From JBAYSY01 sp041675885 (GTDB taxonomy: Bacteria > Pseudomonadota > Alphaproteobacteria > Rhodobacterales > Rhodobacteraceae), in assembly GCA_041675885.1 (NCBI GenBank), contig JBAYSY010000037.1, positions 1 through 28,822 on the forward strand: a stretch of DNA of 28,822 nucleotides. Direction: 5' to 3'. The stretch's first letter is position 1, and each line of letters begins with the position of its first letter. The notes beneath the pieces were generated by a model, which saw nothing but the letters and a program-made list of their open reading frames with translations, searched no databases and had not been told where the DNA came from. Below, in pieces: positions 1 through 8,740 of the stretch. Both the position numbers and the translations under genes were made by a program.

Positions 1-111
1 CGCGGCCAGGGTGCGGTCCGAGACATGCACCACGTAACCCACGCCGCCCACGTCGATCAGCACCTGATCGCTGCCCTTCCAGTCGATCCGTCCGGCGATA
101 CGGCCGATCAT
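1..111 (-). CDS. ruvA: RuvA, Holliday junction branch migration subunit (N-terminal fragment)
   Basis: Only the first 37 codons lie in the window; the gene runs off the left edge. The translation begins MIGRIAGRID and continues with a VLIDVGGVGYVV stretch, which is the oligonucleotide-binding-fold N-terminus typical of RuvA. RuvA binds four-way DNA junctions as a tetramer and loads the RuvB motor. The ATG at 111 overlaps the stop of ruvC as ATGA (108-111), so the two genes are translationally coupled. ruvB would be expected further along the minus strand, outside the window. Confidence 0.9.
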   Translation of the reverse strand, partial: MIGRIAGRIDWKGSDQVLIDVGGVGYVVHVSDRTLAA

Positions 112-626
112 CGCGCCGCTCCCGCCTGAGCGAGCGCCAGCGCCGCGTCGAGCCGCCCCGAGGATTGCAGGTGATGCGCATGGCAGATCGCCACCGCCAG
201 CGCGTCGGCGGCATCCGGTCCGGCGATCCGGACCCCCGGCAGATGCAGCCGCACCATGTGGTCGATCTGCGCCTTGGCCGCGTGCCCCACGCCCACCACC
301 GCCTTCTTGACCGCATTGGGGGCGTATTCACCGACCTTCAGCCCCGCCTGCGCGGGCACAAGCAGCGCGATCCCCCGCGCCTGCCCCAGTTTCAGCGTCG
401 CCACCGCGTCCTTGTTGACAAAAGTATGTTCGACCGCCGCCGCGTCCGGGGCGTGGCCTGCCAGCACCTCGGAAAGCTGGGCATGGAGCGACAGCAGCCG
501 CACCGCAAGGTCTTCACCCGCGGAATGGCAGATGCCGTTCGCCACATGGCGGATGCGGGCGCCCGCGACGTCGATCACCCCCCATCCGAGGTTGCGCAAC
601 CCCGGGTCGATTCCGATCACGCGCAT
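108..626 (-). CDS. ruvC: RuvC, crossover junction endodeoxyribonuclease
   Basis: RuvC resolves Holliday junctions by symmetrical cleavage during recombination and repair, acting with RuvAB. The protein is 172 aa, the normal family length. It starts MRVIGIDPG with catalytic Asp7; Glu66 sits in the AAVEHTF motif and the C-terminal acidic pair is in GPDAADALA, so the four-carboxylate active site looks intact. The frame stays open far upstream, but the ATG at 626 is chosen because the conserved beta-strand begins there. It overlaps ruvA by 4 bp. No good SOS box was found upstream. Confidence 0.95.
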   Translation of the reverse strand: MRVIGIDPGLRNLGWGVIDVAGARIRHVANGICHSAGEDLAVRLLSLHAQLSEVLAGHAPDAAAVEHTFVNKDAVATLKLGQARGIALLVPAQAGLKVGEYAPNAVKKAVVGVGHAAKAQIDHMVRLHLPGVRIAGPDAADALAVAICHAHHLQSSGRLDAALALAQAGAAR

Positions 627-1013
627 CCTGCCCTGCCCACTGCCACCGCCCTTGCCCGCGCCTTTTCGCCGCGTTCGCCCCCGAACTAGCACGAAAAGCG
701 AACATCCGCCAGAGAGAAACCGGATCGGGCACATGACAGAGCCACGCGACGGGGTCGAATCCCGCCGCCCGCAACCAGACTGCGGCGGCTTGACGCAGAC
801 CCGATGCCGCACCGCAGCATGAGACCGCGAAAGGCTACCATTCGGGGGCGGAAAACCCAAATATACAAGAGGATGACGCCCCTTTCCGAGCCATGCGAAA
901 ACCGCAGGTCCGTCATGCGTTTTACCCCGCTTGCTTTGCACCCGCAGCGGGCCTAACTGGCCAGATGACGGGCAAGGGGCCCGTCCTTGACGCCGTATGT
1001 GAGGAAACACGAC
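627..1013. other. 387-bp gap without a recognisable gene
   Basis: This gap separates the divergent ruvC and DUF1127 genes and is less GC-rich than its surroundings. No conserved protein was seen. It holds a candidate promoter and leader hairpin for the DUF1127 gene (931-984) and several weak dyads, for example GGGGCG near 846 pairing with CGCCCC about 25 nt later. A stretch at 748-777 resembles a tRNA T-arm followed by CCA, but no matching acceptor strand or anticodon arm was found. A small RNA is possible but not demonstrated. Confidence 0.4.
931..959 (+). promoter_or_regulatory. Candidate sigma70-type promoter for the DUF1127 gene
   Basis: TTGCTT at 931-936 and TAACTG at 954-959 are separated by 17 bp, a plausible -35/-10 pair. 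The predicted transcript would start near 966 and immediately form a small hairpin (ACGGGC at 968-973 with GCCCGT at 979-984) in a leader of about 48 nt before the ATG at 1014. Both boxes deviate from consensus, so this is a prediction only. Confidence 0.3.
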
Positions 1014-1232
1014 ATGGCCGCTTTCGAGACCGTCCGCACAGCTCATGCGGGCACCCAGATCGGGGGCCGGCTGAGCCATTTCGTCCAATCTCTGTTTGCC
1101 AGTACCGCCGCCTGGAACGACGCCCGCCTGACGCGCCGCGCACTTGCGCGTCTGTCGGATCGCGAACTTGACGACATCGGCCTGTGCCGTGGCGATATCG
1201 ACGAGATCACGGCGCGCAGCCTGCTGCGCTGA
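1014..1232 (+). CDS. DUF1127 small arginine-rich protein
   Basis: The protein has 72 aa and a C-terminal DUF1127 signature: a Trp, then an Arg-rich helix leading into LARLSDRELDDIGL and a final RGDID segment (about residues 38-65). The ATG at 1014 is preferred over an upstream TTG because GAGGA lies 8 nt before it. DUF1127 proteins are abundant small proteins in alphaproteobacteria; some are linked to phosphate/carbon metabolism or RNA turnover, and a Rhodobacter member has been reported to bind RNA. Nothing here fixes the role of this copy. It is monocistronic, with hairpins downstream at 1247-1263 and 1282-1313. Confidence 0.85.
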   Translation: MAAFETVRTAHAGTQIGGRLSHFVQSLFASTAAWNDARLTRRALARLSDRELDDIGLCRGDIDEITARSLLR

Positions 1233-1246
1233 TCCGCACCGGAAAG

Positions 1247-1263
1247 CCGGGGCAAGCCCCCGG
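1247..1263 (+). terminator. Short GC-rich hairpin after the DUF1127 gene
   Basis: CCGGGG (1247-1252) pairs with CCCCGG (1258-1263) around a five-base loop, 14 bp after the stop codon. There is no T-run on the plus strand, so it could be a 3' stabilising hairpin as well as a terminator. Confidence 0.35.
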
Positions 1264-1278
1264 TCGGCATGGACATGC

Positions 1279-1313
1279 AAAAAGGCCGCCACGGGGACAC
1301 CCGGAGCGGCCTT
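1279..1313 (-). terminator. Intrinsic terminator for the minus-strand gene at 1403-1780
   Basis: AAGGCCGC (1282-1289) pairs with GCGGCCTT (1306-1313), with an inner CGGG/CCCG stem (1292-1295 with 1300-1303). Read on the minus strand the stem is followed by TTTTT (1283-1279), the classical intrinsic form. It lies about 90 bp past the stop of the minus-strand membrane protein gene and could act in both directions between the convergent genes. Confidence 0.65.
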
Positions 1314-1402
1314 GAGCATTTCTGCCCGCCTCTGTCCACCCGCGCCCGGACAGGTGTCGTAACAGGAGGCCCCGCAAGGGGCGCCCCCCTTCGTCAATGC
1401 AA

Positions 1403-1780
1403 TCAGCGCCGCAGTTCCGCGATCTGCCCCGAAAGGTAAAGTGTCAGCGGGTCGGGCTGCATCAGCACCGCGCCGAACCGCTCGATCCCGTCAGACTGCC
1501 AGAGCCGCTCGACCTTTTCTTCATAGACCGTGGCGCCGATGCTGTGATGGATGCCCGCCTTGATCCCCGTCACGCCCAGCACCAGCACCAGCACCGGCCC
1601 GAGCACCGGGATGCGCAGCCCCTTGCGGCGGCGGCGGCGCAGAAGCATGGCCGGAGCGGTGGATGGATCATAGGGGATGCGCCCCAAGGTTCCCGCGGCG
1701 GCAAATCCCGCGCCGCGCTGGTTCGCATATTCAACACGCGAAAGGCGACCGTAAAAATCCTGCATAACCGGATCGGCCAT
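1403..1780 (-). CDS. Conserved hypothetical single-span membrane protein
   Basis: The protein has 125 aa. An N-terminal region of about 45 residues contains GFAAAGTLGRIPYD; a basic patch (residues 48-53, mostly Arg) precedes one hydrophobic segment at about 57-75; a C-terminal region of about 50 residues ends LYLSGQIAELRR. The basic patch before the span suggests an N-in, C-out topology. Similar proteins of unknown function occur in Rhodobacteraceae, from memory. The ATG at 1780 is preferred over an in-frame ATG at 1858 because GGGAG lies about 8 nt upstream of it. No function is proposed. Confidence 0.7.
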   Translation of the reverse strand: MADPVMQDFYGRLSRVEYANQRGAGFAAAGTLGRIPYDPSTAPAMLLRRRRRKGLRIPVLGPVLVLVLGVTGIKAGIHHSIGATVYEEKVERLWQSDGIERFGAVLMQPDPLTLYLSGQIAELRR

Positions 1781-1920
1781 GATCGTTACTCCCAAACCAC
1801 GGCCCCCACCGGCTTTGGAAGGCTTTGATACGTCCGGAATGTGGCGCAAATAAGGCATTCGGCTAAAAATGCCCTGAATTTGACTTGGTTAATCCGTGGA
1901 AAGCGCATGTTTCTGCGGGA

Positions 1921-2790
1921 TCAGGCCCGGCGCAGCACCAGTGTTGCCCAGTCGCCGATATCTTCGCGCGACTCACAGGCGAATCCCTCGGCCTCATAGG
2001 CGGCAAGCACCGTCGCAGCCTGTTCCACCAGCAGCCCCGACAGGATCGCCCGCCCGCCCGGGGCGATGTTGCGGGCCATGTCCGGCGCAAGCGCGATCAG
2101 CGGGCCCATCAGGATGTTTGCCAGCACGAGGTCGAAGGGCCCGGCCCCGGCAAGCTCGGGGTGGTCGAAGCCCTCGGCCTCCAGACAGCGCACCCGGCCC
2201 GCCAGCCCGTTCGCGGCGACATTGGCCGCCGCCACCTCGACCGCCACCGTGTCGATGTCCGACGCCAGCACCACCCCCGGCCAGGCCGAGGCCGCGGCCA
2301 TGGCCAGAACCGCGGTGCCGCAGCCCACGTCGGCCACCCTGCCCGGCGCCTCGCCCGCCGTGACCAGCCGGTCGATGGCCCGCAGGCAACCCAGCGTGGT
2401 GCCGTGGTGGCCGGTGCCGAAGGCCACGGTAGCCTCGATCAGCAGGCCGATCCGGCCTTCGGGCAGCTTGTCGGCGTCATGGCTGCCGTAGACGAAGAAC
2501 CGCCCGGCCTCGACCGGGCTGAGTTCCCGTTTCACCCGCGCCACCCAGTCGATCTCGGGCAGTTCCGAGACCGCGAAGGGCTCGGCGCCGAAGGCGGCGG
2601 CAAGCAGCGCCAGCGACGCCGCGTCGGGGGCCTCGTCGAAATAGCCGCCCACTTCCCAGCGGCCGGAACCGTCCTCGATCTCGAACACGCCGACGCCGTT
2701 GGGTTCGGGCTCCATCCGCTCCATCGCCTCGGCCAGCGCCTCGGCGGCGGCCTGTCCGGTCAGGGTGGTCAGGGCGGAATGGCTGGACAT
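1921..2790 (-). CDS. prmA: PrmA, ribosomal protein L11 methyltransferase
   Basis: PrmA uses S-adenosylmethionine to trimethylate lysines and the N-terminus of ribosomal protein L11. The protein is 289 aa, normal length. An N-terminal substrate-recognition domain (about 1-100) precedes the catalytic Rossmann-like domain. The family hallmark AFGTGHHGTT is at about 123-132, the SAM-binding loop DVGCGT at about 154-159, and the downstream LANILMGPL motif is present. The start at 2790 is chosen because residues upstream of it look like noncoding sequence. It is followed by msrA in the opposite order of transcription, with a 72-bp gap between the start of prmA and the stop of msrA. Confidence 0.93.
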   Translation of the reverse strand: MSSHSALTTLTGQAAAEALAEAMERMEPEPNGVGVFEIEDGSGRWEVGGYFDEAPDAASLALLAAAFGAEPFAVSELPEIDWVARVKRELSPVEAGRFFVYGSHDADKLPEGRIGLLIEATVAFGTGHHGTTLGCLRAIDRLVTAGEAPGRVADVGCGTAVLAMAAASAWPGVVLASDIDTVAVEVAAANVAANGLAGRVRCLEAEGFDHPELAGAGPFDLVLANILMGPLIALAPDMARNIAPGGRAILSGLLVEQAATVLAAYEAEGFACESREDIGDWATLVLRRA

Positions 2791-2862
2791 GGCGGGTCTT
2801 TCGCTGGGGGAACCCGTGGCGCATAGACCCGCCACCCCCGGGCGTCAAGTCGGGGCTCAGGC

Positions 2863-3513
2863 TCAGGCGCCGGCGCCCATCGGACAGGTCACCCCGGTGC
2901 CGCCGATGCCGCAATATCCGGCCGGGTTCTTCGCCAGGTATTGCTGATGCGGACCCTCGGCATGGTAAAACGGCGTGGAGGCGGCGATCCCGGTGGTGAT
3001 GGCCCCATGCCCGGCGGCAGCCAGGCGTTCCTCGTAGGCGGCACGGCTGGCCTCGGCCGCACGGGCCTGCGCATCGGAAAAGGTCTGGATGACCGAGCGA
3101 TACTGGGTGCCGGTATCGTTCCCCTGCCGCATCCCCTGCGTGGGGTCGTGGTTCTCCCAGAACAGCCGCAGCAGGTCTTCATAGCCGATCTGCGCCGGGT
3201 CGAAGATCACCCGCACCACCTCGGCATGGCCGGTCCGGCCCGAGCAGACCTCCTCATAGGTCGGGTTCGGGCTGTGGCCCCCGGCGTAACCCACCATGGT
3301 CAGCCAGACGCCGGGTTGTTGCCAGAACAGCCGTTCCGCCCCCCAGAAGCAGCCCATGCCGAAGACGGCCTGCTCCATGCCCCCGGGGACCGGCGCGGCC
3401 AGCGGGCGGCCGGACAGGAAATGCCGGTCGGCGGTGGGGATCGGGTCGGGACGGCCGGGCAGCGCCGCCTCGGGGGTGACCATCCGGGTCTTGTCGTGGC
3501 CGAAACCGAACAT
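2863..3513 (-). CDS. msrA: MsrA, peptide-methionine (S)-S-oxide reductase
   Basis: MsrA repairs oxidised methionine by reducing the S-epimer of methionine sulfoxide, using thioredoxin for recycling. The protein has 216 aa with the catalytic motif GCFWG (Cys55), the core GYAGG, GHAEVV, FWENHDPT and GTQYRS motifs, and a resolving cysteine region YCGIGG/VTCPMG at the C-terminus. The ATG at 3513 has an excellent AGGAGG site 6 nt upstream, which decides the start. It transcribes toward prmA and may share its transcript. It fits the oxidative-stress theme of katG and oxyR in the same window. Confidence 0.95.
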   Translation of the reverse strand: MFGFGHDKTRMVTPEAALPGRPDPIPTADRHFLSGRPLAAPVPGGMEQAVFGMGCFWGAERLFWQQPGVWLTMVGYAGGHSPNPTYEEVCSGRTGHAEVVRVIFDPAQIGYEDLLRLFWENHDPTQGMRQGNDTGTQYRSVIQTFSDAQARAAEASRAAYEERLAAAGHGAITTGIAASTPFYHAEGPHQQYLAKNPAGYCGIGGTGVTCPMGAGA

Positions 3514-3642
3514 CGGGGCCTCCTGTGTTCGCACGTTACCGGGGGAAGATAGGAGCGGGAAGGCGGGGCTTCCAGCCCTGATCGGCACGCGACAGAGGGC
3601 AGCGGGGTAAGGGTGTCACGGCCCGACGCCCTTTCCCCGTAG

Positions 3643-3662
3643 GGTGGGCAATATTGCCCACC
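3643..3662. repeat. Perfect 20-bp palindrome downstream of the ABC operon
   Basis: GGTGGGCAATATTGCCCACC is a perfect palindrome centred at 3652/3653, preceded by CCGTA. It lies 28 bp past the stop of the fused ATPase gene and 130 bp upstream of msrA. From memory, GTAGGGTGGGCA...TGCCCACC elements recur between genes in many proteobacteria. It can form a 10-bp hairpin in either direction and may serve as the 3' end of the ABC transporter transcript; it could also be a protein-binding site. Confidence 0.7.
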
Positions 3663-3689
3663 ACCCGCAACGCAAGCAGCCCCCACCCC

Positions 3690-5962
<2,273 letters not shown>

Positions 5963-5966
<4 letters not shown>

Positions 5967-7684
5967 TGCCGTGCCCGCAGCCTCGGATTGGCGACCACTT
6001 CAAGCGACCGCGAGATGAAGAAGACCGACAGCACCGTGGTCATGATCAGGATGCCGGGCGGCAGGTTCCACCACCATGCGGTGCGCCATGCGCCCGAAAG
6101 CCGCGCGTCATGCAGGATGCCGCCCCAGCTTACCGAATGCGGCGGGCCGAGGCCGAGGAACGAGAGCGTCGCCTCGGCGATGATGCTGACGCCGACGATG
6201 ATGGCGAGTTCGAGGAACACCAGCGGCATCACGTTGGGGAAGATGTGCAGATACATGATGCGCAGGTCCGAGGCCCCCGCCACCCGCGCCGCCTTGACGA
6301 AGGGGCGTTCGCGCAGGGACAGCACCTGCGAGCGGATCAGCCGCGCCACCGTGCGCCATGTCAGCAGGCTGACGGCGAGGATCACGATCAGCAGGCTGGG
6401 CTGGAACAGCAGCACGAGGATCAGCGCGAAGGGTTCGAACGGAATGCCGTACATCACATCGACGGTGCGCATCAGGATGGTTTCGGTCCGGCCCCGGTAG
6501 TAGCCCGCGACAAGGCCCACGTTGGTGCCGATCAGCACCACCAGCGCCGCGCCGAGGAAGCCGACCAGCAGGGCGATACGCGAGCCGTGGACGTTCTGGC
6601 TGTAGAGGTCGCGGCCGAGATGGTCGGTGCCGAACCAGTAATCGCGCGAAGGGGCCGCGAGGCGGACCACGAAACGGTCGGAGCCGAGCGCGAGCGCAGA
6701 GTCGCCCTCGACCAGCAGCGCCCGCAGGTGGCGTTCGCTTTCGGTCGTGGCAAGGCGCCACGTGCCCTCGGTGTCACGCTCCATGACGATGCCGTTGCGG
6801 CCGACGGCGAAGGCGTGGCCGTCGTCGCCGATCCAGCCCGCGCGCAGGGCACGGGTGTCGGGGGCGGGCTCGGTCTCCCACCTCGCGCCGGGGGCATCGC
6901 GACGCACCAGCGTGCCGCGCTCGCCCGTCACCAGCGCGGCGCCTGCGGGCGAAATATGGATATGGTTGAAATCGCGGCTCGAACCCAGCCGTTCCAGCTC
7001 CAGATCGCCGCTGGCCGGATCGTAGCGGATCGCCAGTCCGCGTTCGCCCACCATCAGCGCGGTGCCGTCGGCATCCCGCGCCACGCCGCGCAGCGAGAAG
7101 CCGCGGCCCACCGGGCTTTCCAGTTCGGTGATCTCGCCGGTATCGGCGTCGAGCTGCCAGATTTCCTCGCCCGCGCCGACCATGATCGCGGCTGCGCCGT
7201 CAAGCCAGTCCACCCCGCGCAGGTCGGCCGGGGCCGGGGCGGGCACTTCCGACCACGTGCCGCCGGAACGCAGCAGTACCGTGCCGCCCGCGCCCACCAC
7301 CACCACCGTGCCGTCATCGCGCAGGGCCACGGCGTTGAGGTCGGCCCCGGTCCCCGCATCGACCGGCGCCCAGTCCTGCCCGGCCCGTTCATAGACCGTG
7401 CCGTCGCGGCCGACGATCAGCGCCTGCCCCCCGGCCACCGCCGCGCCGTTCAGCGCCACCGGCCCCAGCGAGGGTTGCAGCATCCAGCCCGCGGGCCCGC
7501 GGGCGAGGACGGAACCGTCCTCGACCTCGTTGATCTGGCGCGGCGGGTGGGTGGCGATCACCGGCGCGAACAGCGCCATGGCGATGATGAACAACAGCAC
7601 CATGAGGCCGATCACCGCCAGCCGGTCCTGCAACATCAGCCGCAGGGGCTTGAAGGCTTCGCGCAGCGAAGGGGACAGGATCAT
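5963..7684 (-). CDS. DppC-type ABC permease with a seven-repeat propeller-like periplasmic insertion
   Basis: 573 aa, against about 290 for ordinary DppC permeases. Residues 1-20 are cytoplasmic and 21-43 form the first membrane span. The family motif WFGTDHLGRDLYSQ is at 350-363, followed by five more hydrophobic segments and the ATPase-contact EAA loop (KAARVAGAS, 464-472, to FPNVMP). Residues about 60-345 are extra. They contain seven repeats of about 40 residues, each with a G-x-x-G or related turn followed by V-x-x-R and often a Trp: GRDGTVYER at 92, GAGGTVLLR at 131, GAGEEIWQL at 170, GERGLAIRY at 213, GERGTLVRR at 254, GRNGIVMER at 295, GSDRFVVRL at 334. This pattern suggests a YCF48/BNR-like seven-bladed propeller. 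ATGA overlaps join it to both neighbouring genes. Confidence 0.93.
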
Positions 7685-8658
7685 TTGAAGCTCACTCGCG
7701 GATCGAGGGTGGTGTAAAGCACATCAACCAGCAGGTTGAGCGTGATGACGAAGGCCGCCATCACCAGAAAACTTGCCTGTGCCAGCGGGAAATCCGATGT
7801 GCGCACTGCGTTCAGGATCTCGCGCCCCAGACCGGGCCACGAGAACACCACCTCGACCACCACCTGGCCGCCCGCCGCCAGCCCGATCGTCACCGCAAGC
7901 TGCGTCACCACCGGCAAAAGCGCATTGCGCGCGGCGTGGTTGTAGAGGATGCGGCGTTCGGGCAGGCCCTTGGCGCGGGCCATCTCGATGAAATCCTCGC
8001 CGTAGACCTCCAGCATCGTGTTGCGCATGATCAGCAAGGGCGAACCAAGGTAGTAGAGCGCCACGACCGTCGCGGGCAGGATCAGGTGCCACAGGAAATC
8101 AAGGGTGAATATCTTGTCGAAAAAGCCGTCCGCCTCATAGGGCAGCGTCCGCATCCCCGAGGTGGGCATCAGCGTCAGCCAGACGCCGAACACCAGAATG
8201 GCGATCATCCCGGTCCAGAACATCGGCGCCGAGCGGAACATCAGCCCGAAGAATATCCCCACCGTGTCGATGCGCGAACCACGGCGCCACGACAGCCAGG
8301 CGCCCAGCGGCACGCCGATCGCATAGGCCACCACGATCGCCGTCAGCATCAGCACCATCGTGTTGCCCAGCCGTTCCCAGACGATCTCCGCGACCGGGGC
8401 GCGATAGGCGAAGGAGACGCCGAAATCCCCCTGCACCGCGTTCCACAGGAACAGCGCGTATTGGTGCCACAGCGGCTTGTCGATGCCGAACTGCACCCGC
8501 ACCGCCTCGCGCTGTTCGGCGTTCAGCCCCTCGGTGATCAGCGCCGCCGTGGGGTCGGGCAGACCGAGGCGGAACAGGAAGAACAGGATCGTCGCGATGA
8601 TGAACAGCGAGAACATCGCCTGCAACACGCGTTTGAGCAGATAGGTCCGCCGACTCAT
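7681..8658 (-). CDS. DppB-type ABC permease subunit
   Basis: 325 aa and of ordinary architecture: one N-terminal membrane span (about 10-30), a periplasmic region with QFGIDKPLWHQYALFL and GDFGVSF, then five further spans. The cytoplasmic EAA loop is FIEMARAKGLPERRILYNHAARNALLP in two parts, typical of DppB. It pairs with the propeller-bearing permease to form the channel. The ATG at 8658 is chosen as the start of MSRRTYLLKR; an open frame extends upstream to 8868 but enters the terminator-like hairpin at 8693-8725 and the end of the binding-protein gene. Its stop overlaps the next start (ATGA, 7681-7684). Its normal form contrasts with the three remodelled partners. Confidence 0.92.
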   Translation of the reverse strand: MSRRTYLLKRVLQAMFSLFIIATILFFLFRLGLPDPTAALITEGLNAEQREAVRVQFGIDKPLWHQYALFLWNAVQGDFGVSFAYRAPVAEIVWERLGNTMVLMLTAIVVAYAIGVPLGAWLSWRRGSRIDTVGIFFGLMFRSAPMFWTGMIAILVFGVWLTLMPTSGMRTLPYEADGFFDKIFTLDFLWHLILPATVVALYYLGSPLLIMRNTMLEVYGEDFIEMARAKGLPERRILYNHAARNALLPVVTQLAVTIGLAAGGQVVVEVVFSWPGLGREILNAVRTSDFPLAQASFLVMAAFVITLNLLVDVLYTTLDPRVSFK

Positions 8659-8675
8659 CGGCCACCCCCGGGGAA

Positions 8676-8725
8676 CTGAAAAGGGAAAAGGGGCCCCCCG
8701 CCGGACGCTATGGTGGGCGGGGGGC
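8676..8725 (-). terminator. Strong hairpin with T-rich tail between binding-protein and permease genes
   Basis: GCCCCCCGCC (8693-8702) and GGCGGGGGGC (8716-8725) form a perfect 10-bp stem with a 13-nt loop. On the minus strand it is followed by CCCC, TTTT, CCC, TTTT. It lies 15 bp beyond the stop of the binding-protein gene and 34 bp before the DppB start. It most likely acts as a partial terminator or 3' RNA stabiliser that lets binding protein be made in excess of the membrane subunits, a known arrangement in ABC importer operons. Confidence 0.7.
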
Positions 8726-8740
8726 GCGGGCTTACCGAAG

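Noticed and set aside
660..720. SOS (LexA) box upstream of ruvC
   Set aside because: GTTC motifs occur on the minus strand but at 13-bp spacing, not the 7-bp spacing of the alphaproteobacterial LexA site.
748..777. tRNA- or tmRNA-like 3' end (T-arm-like GGTCGAATCCC followed by a CCA)
   Set aside because: No pairing 5' acceptor strand, D-arm or anticodon arm could be found upstream, and no tmRNA tag peptide (an ANDN-like reading frame) is present for a permuted tmRNA.
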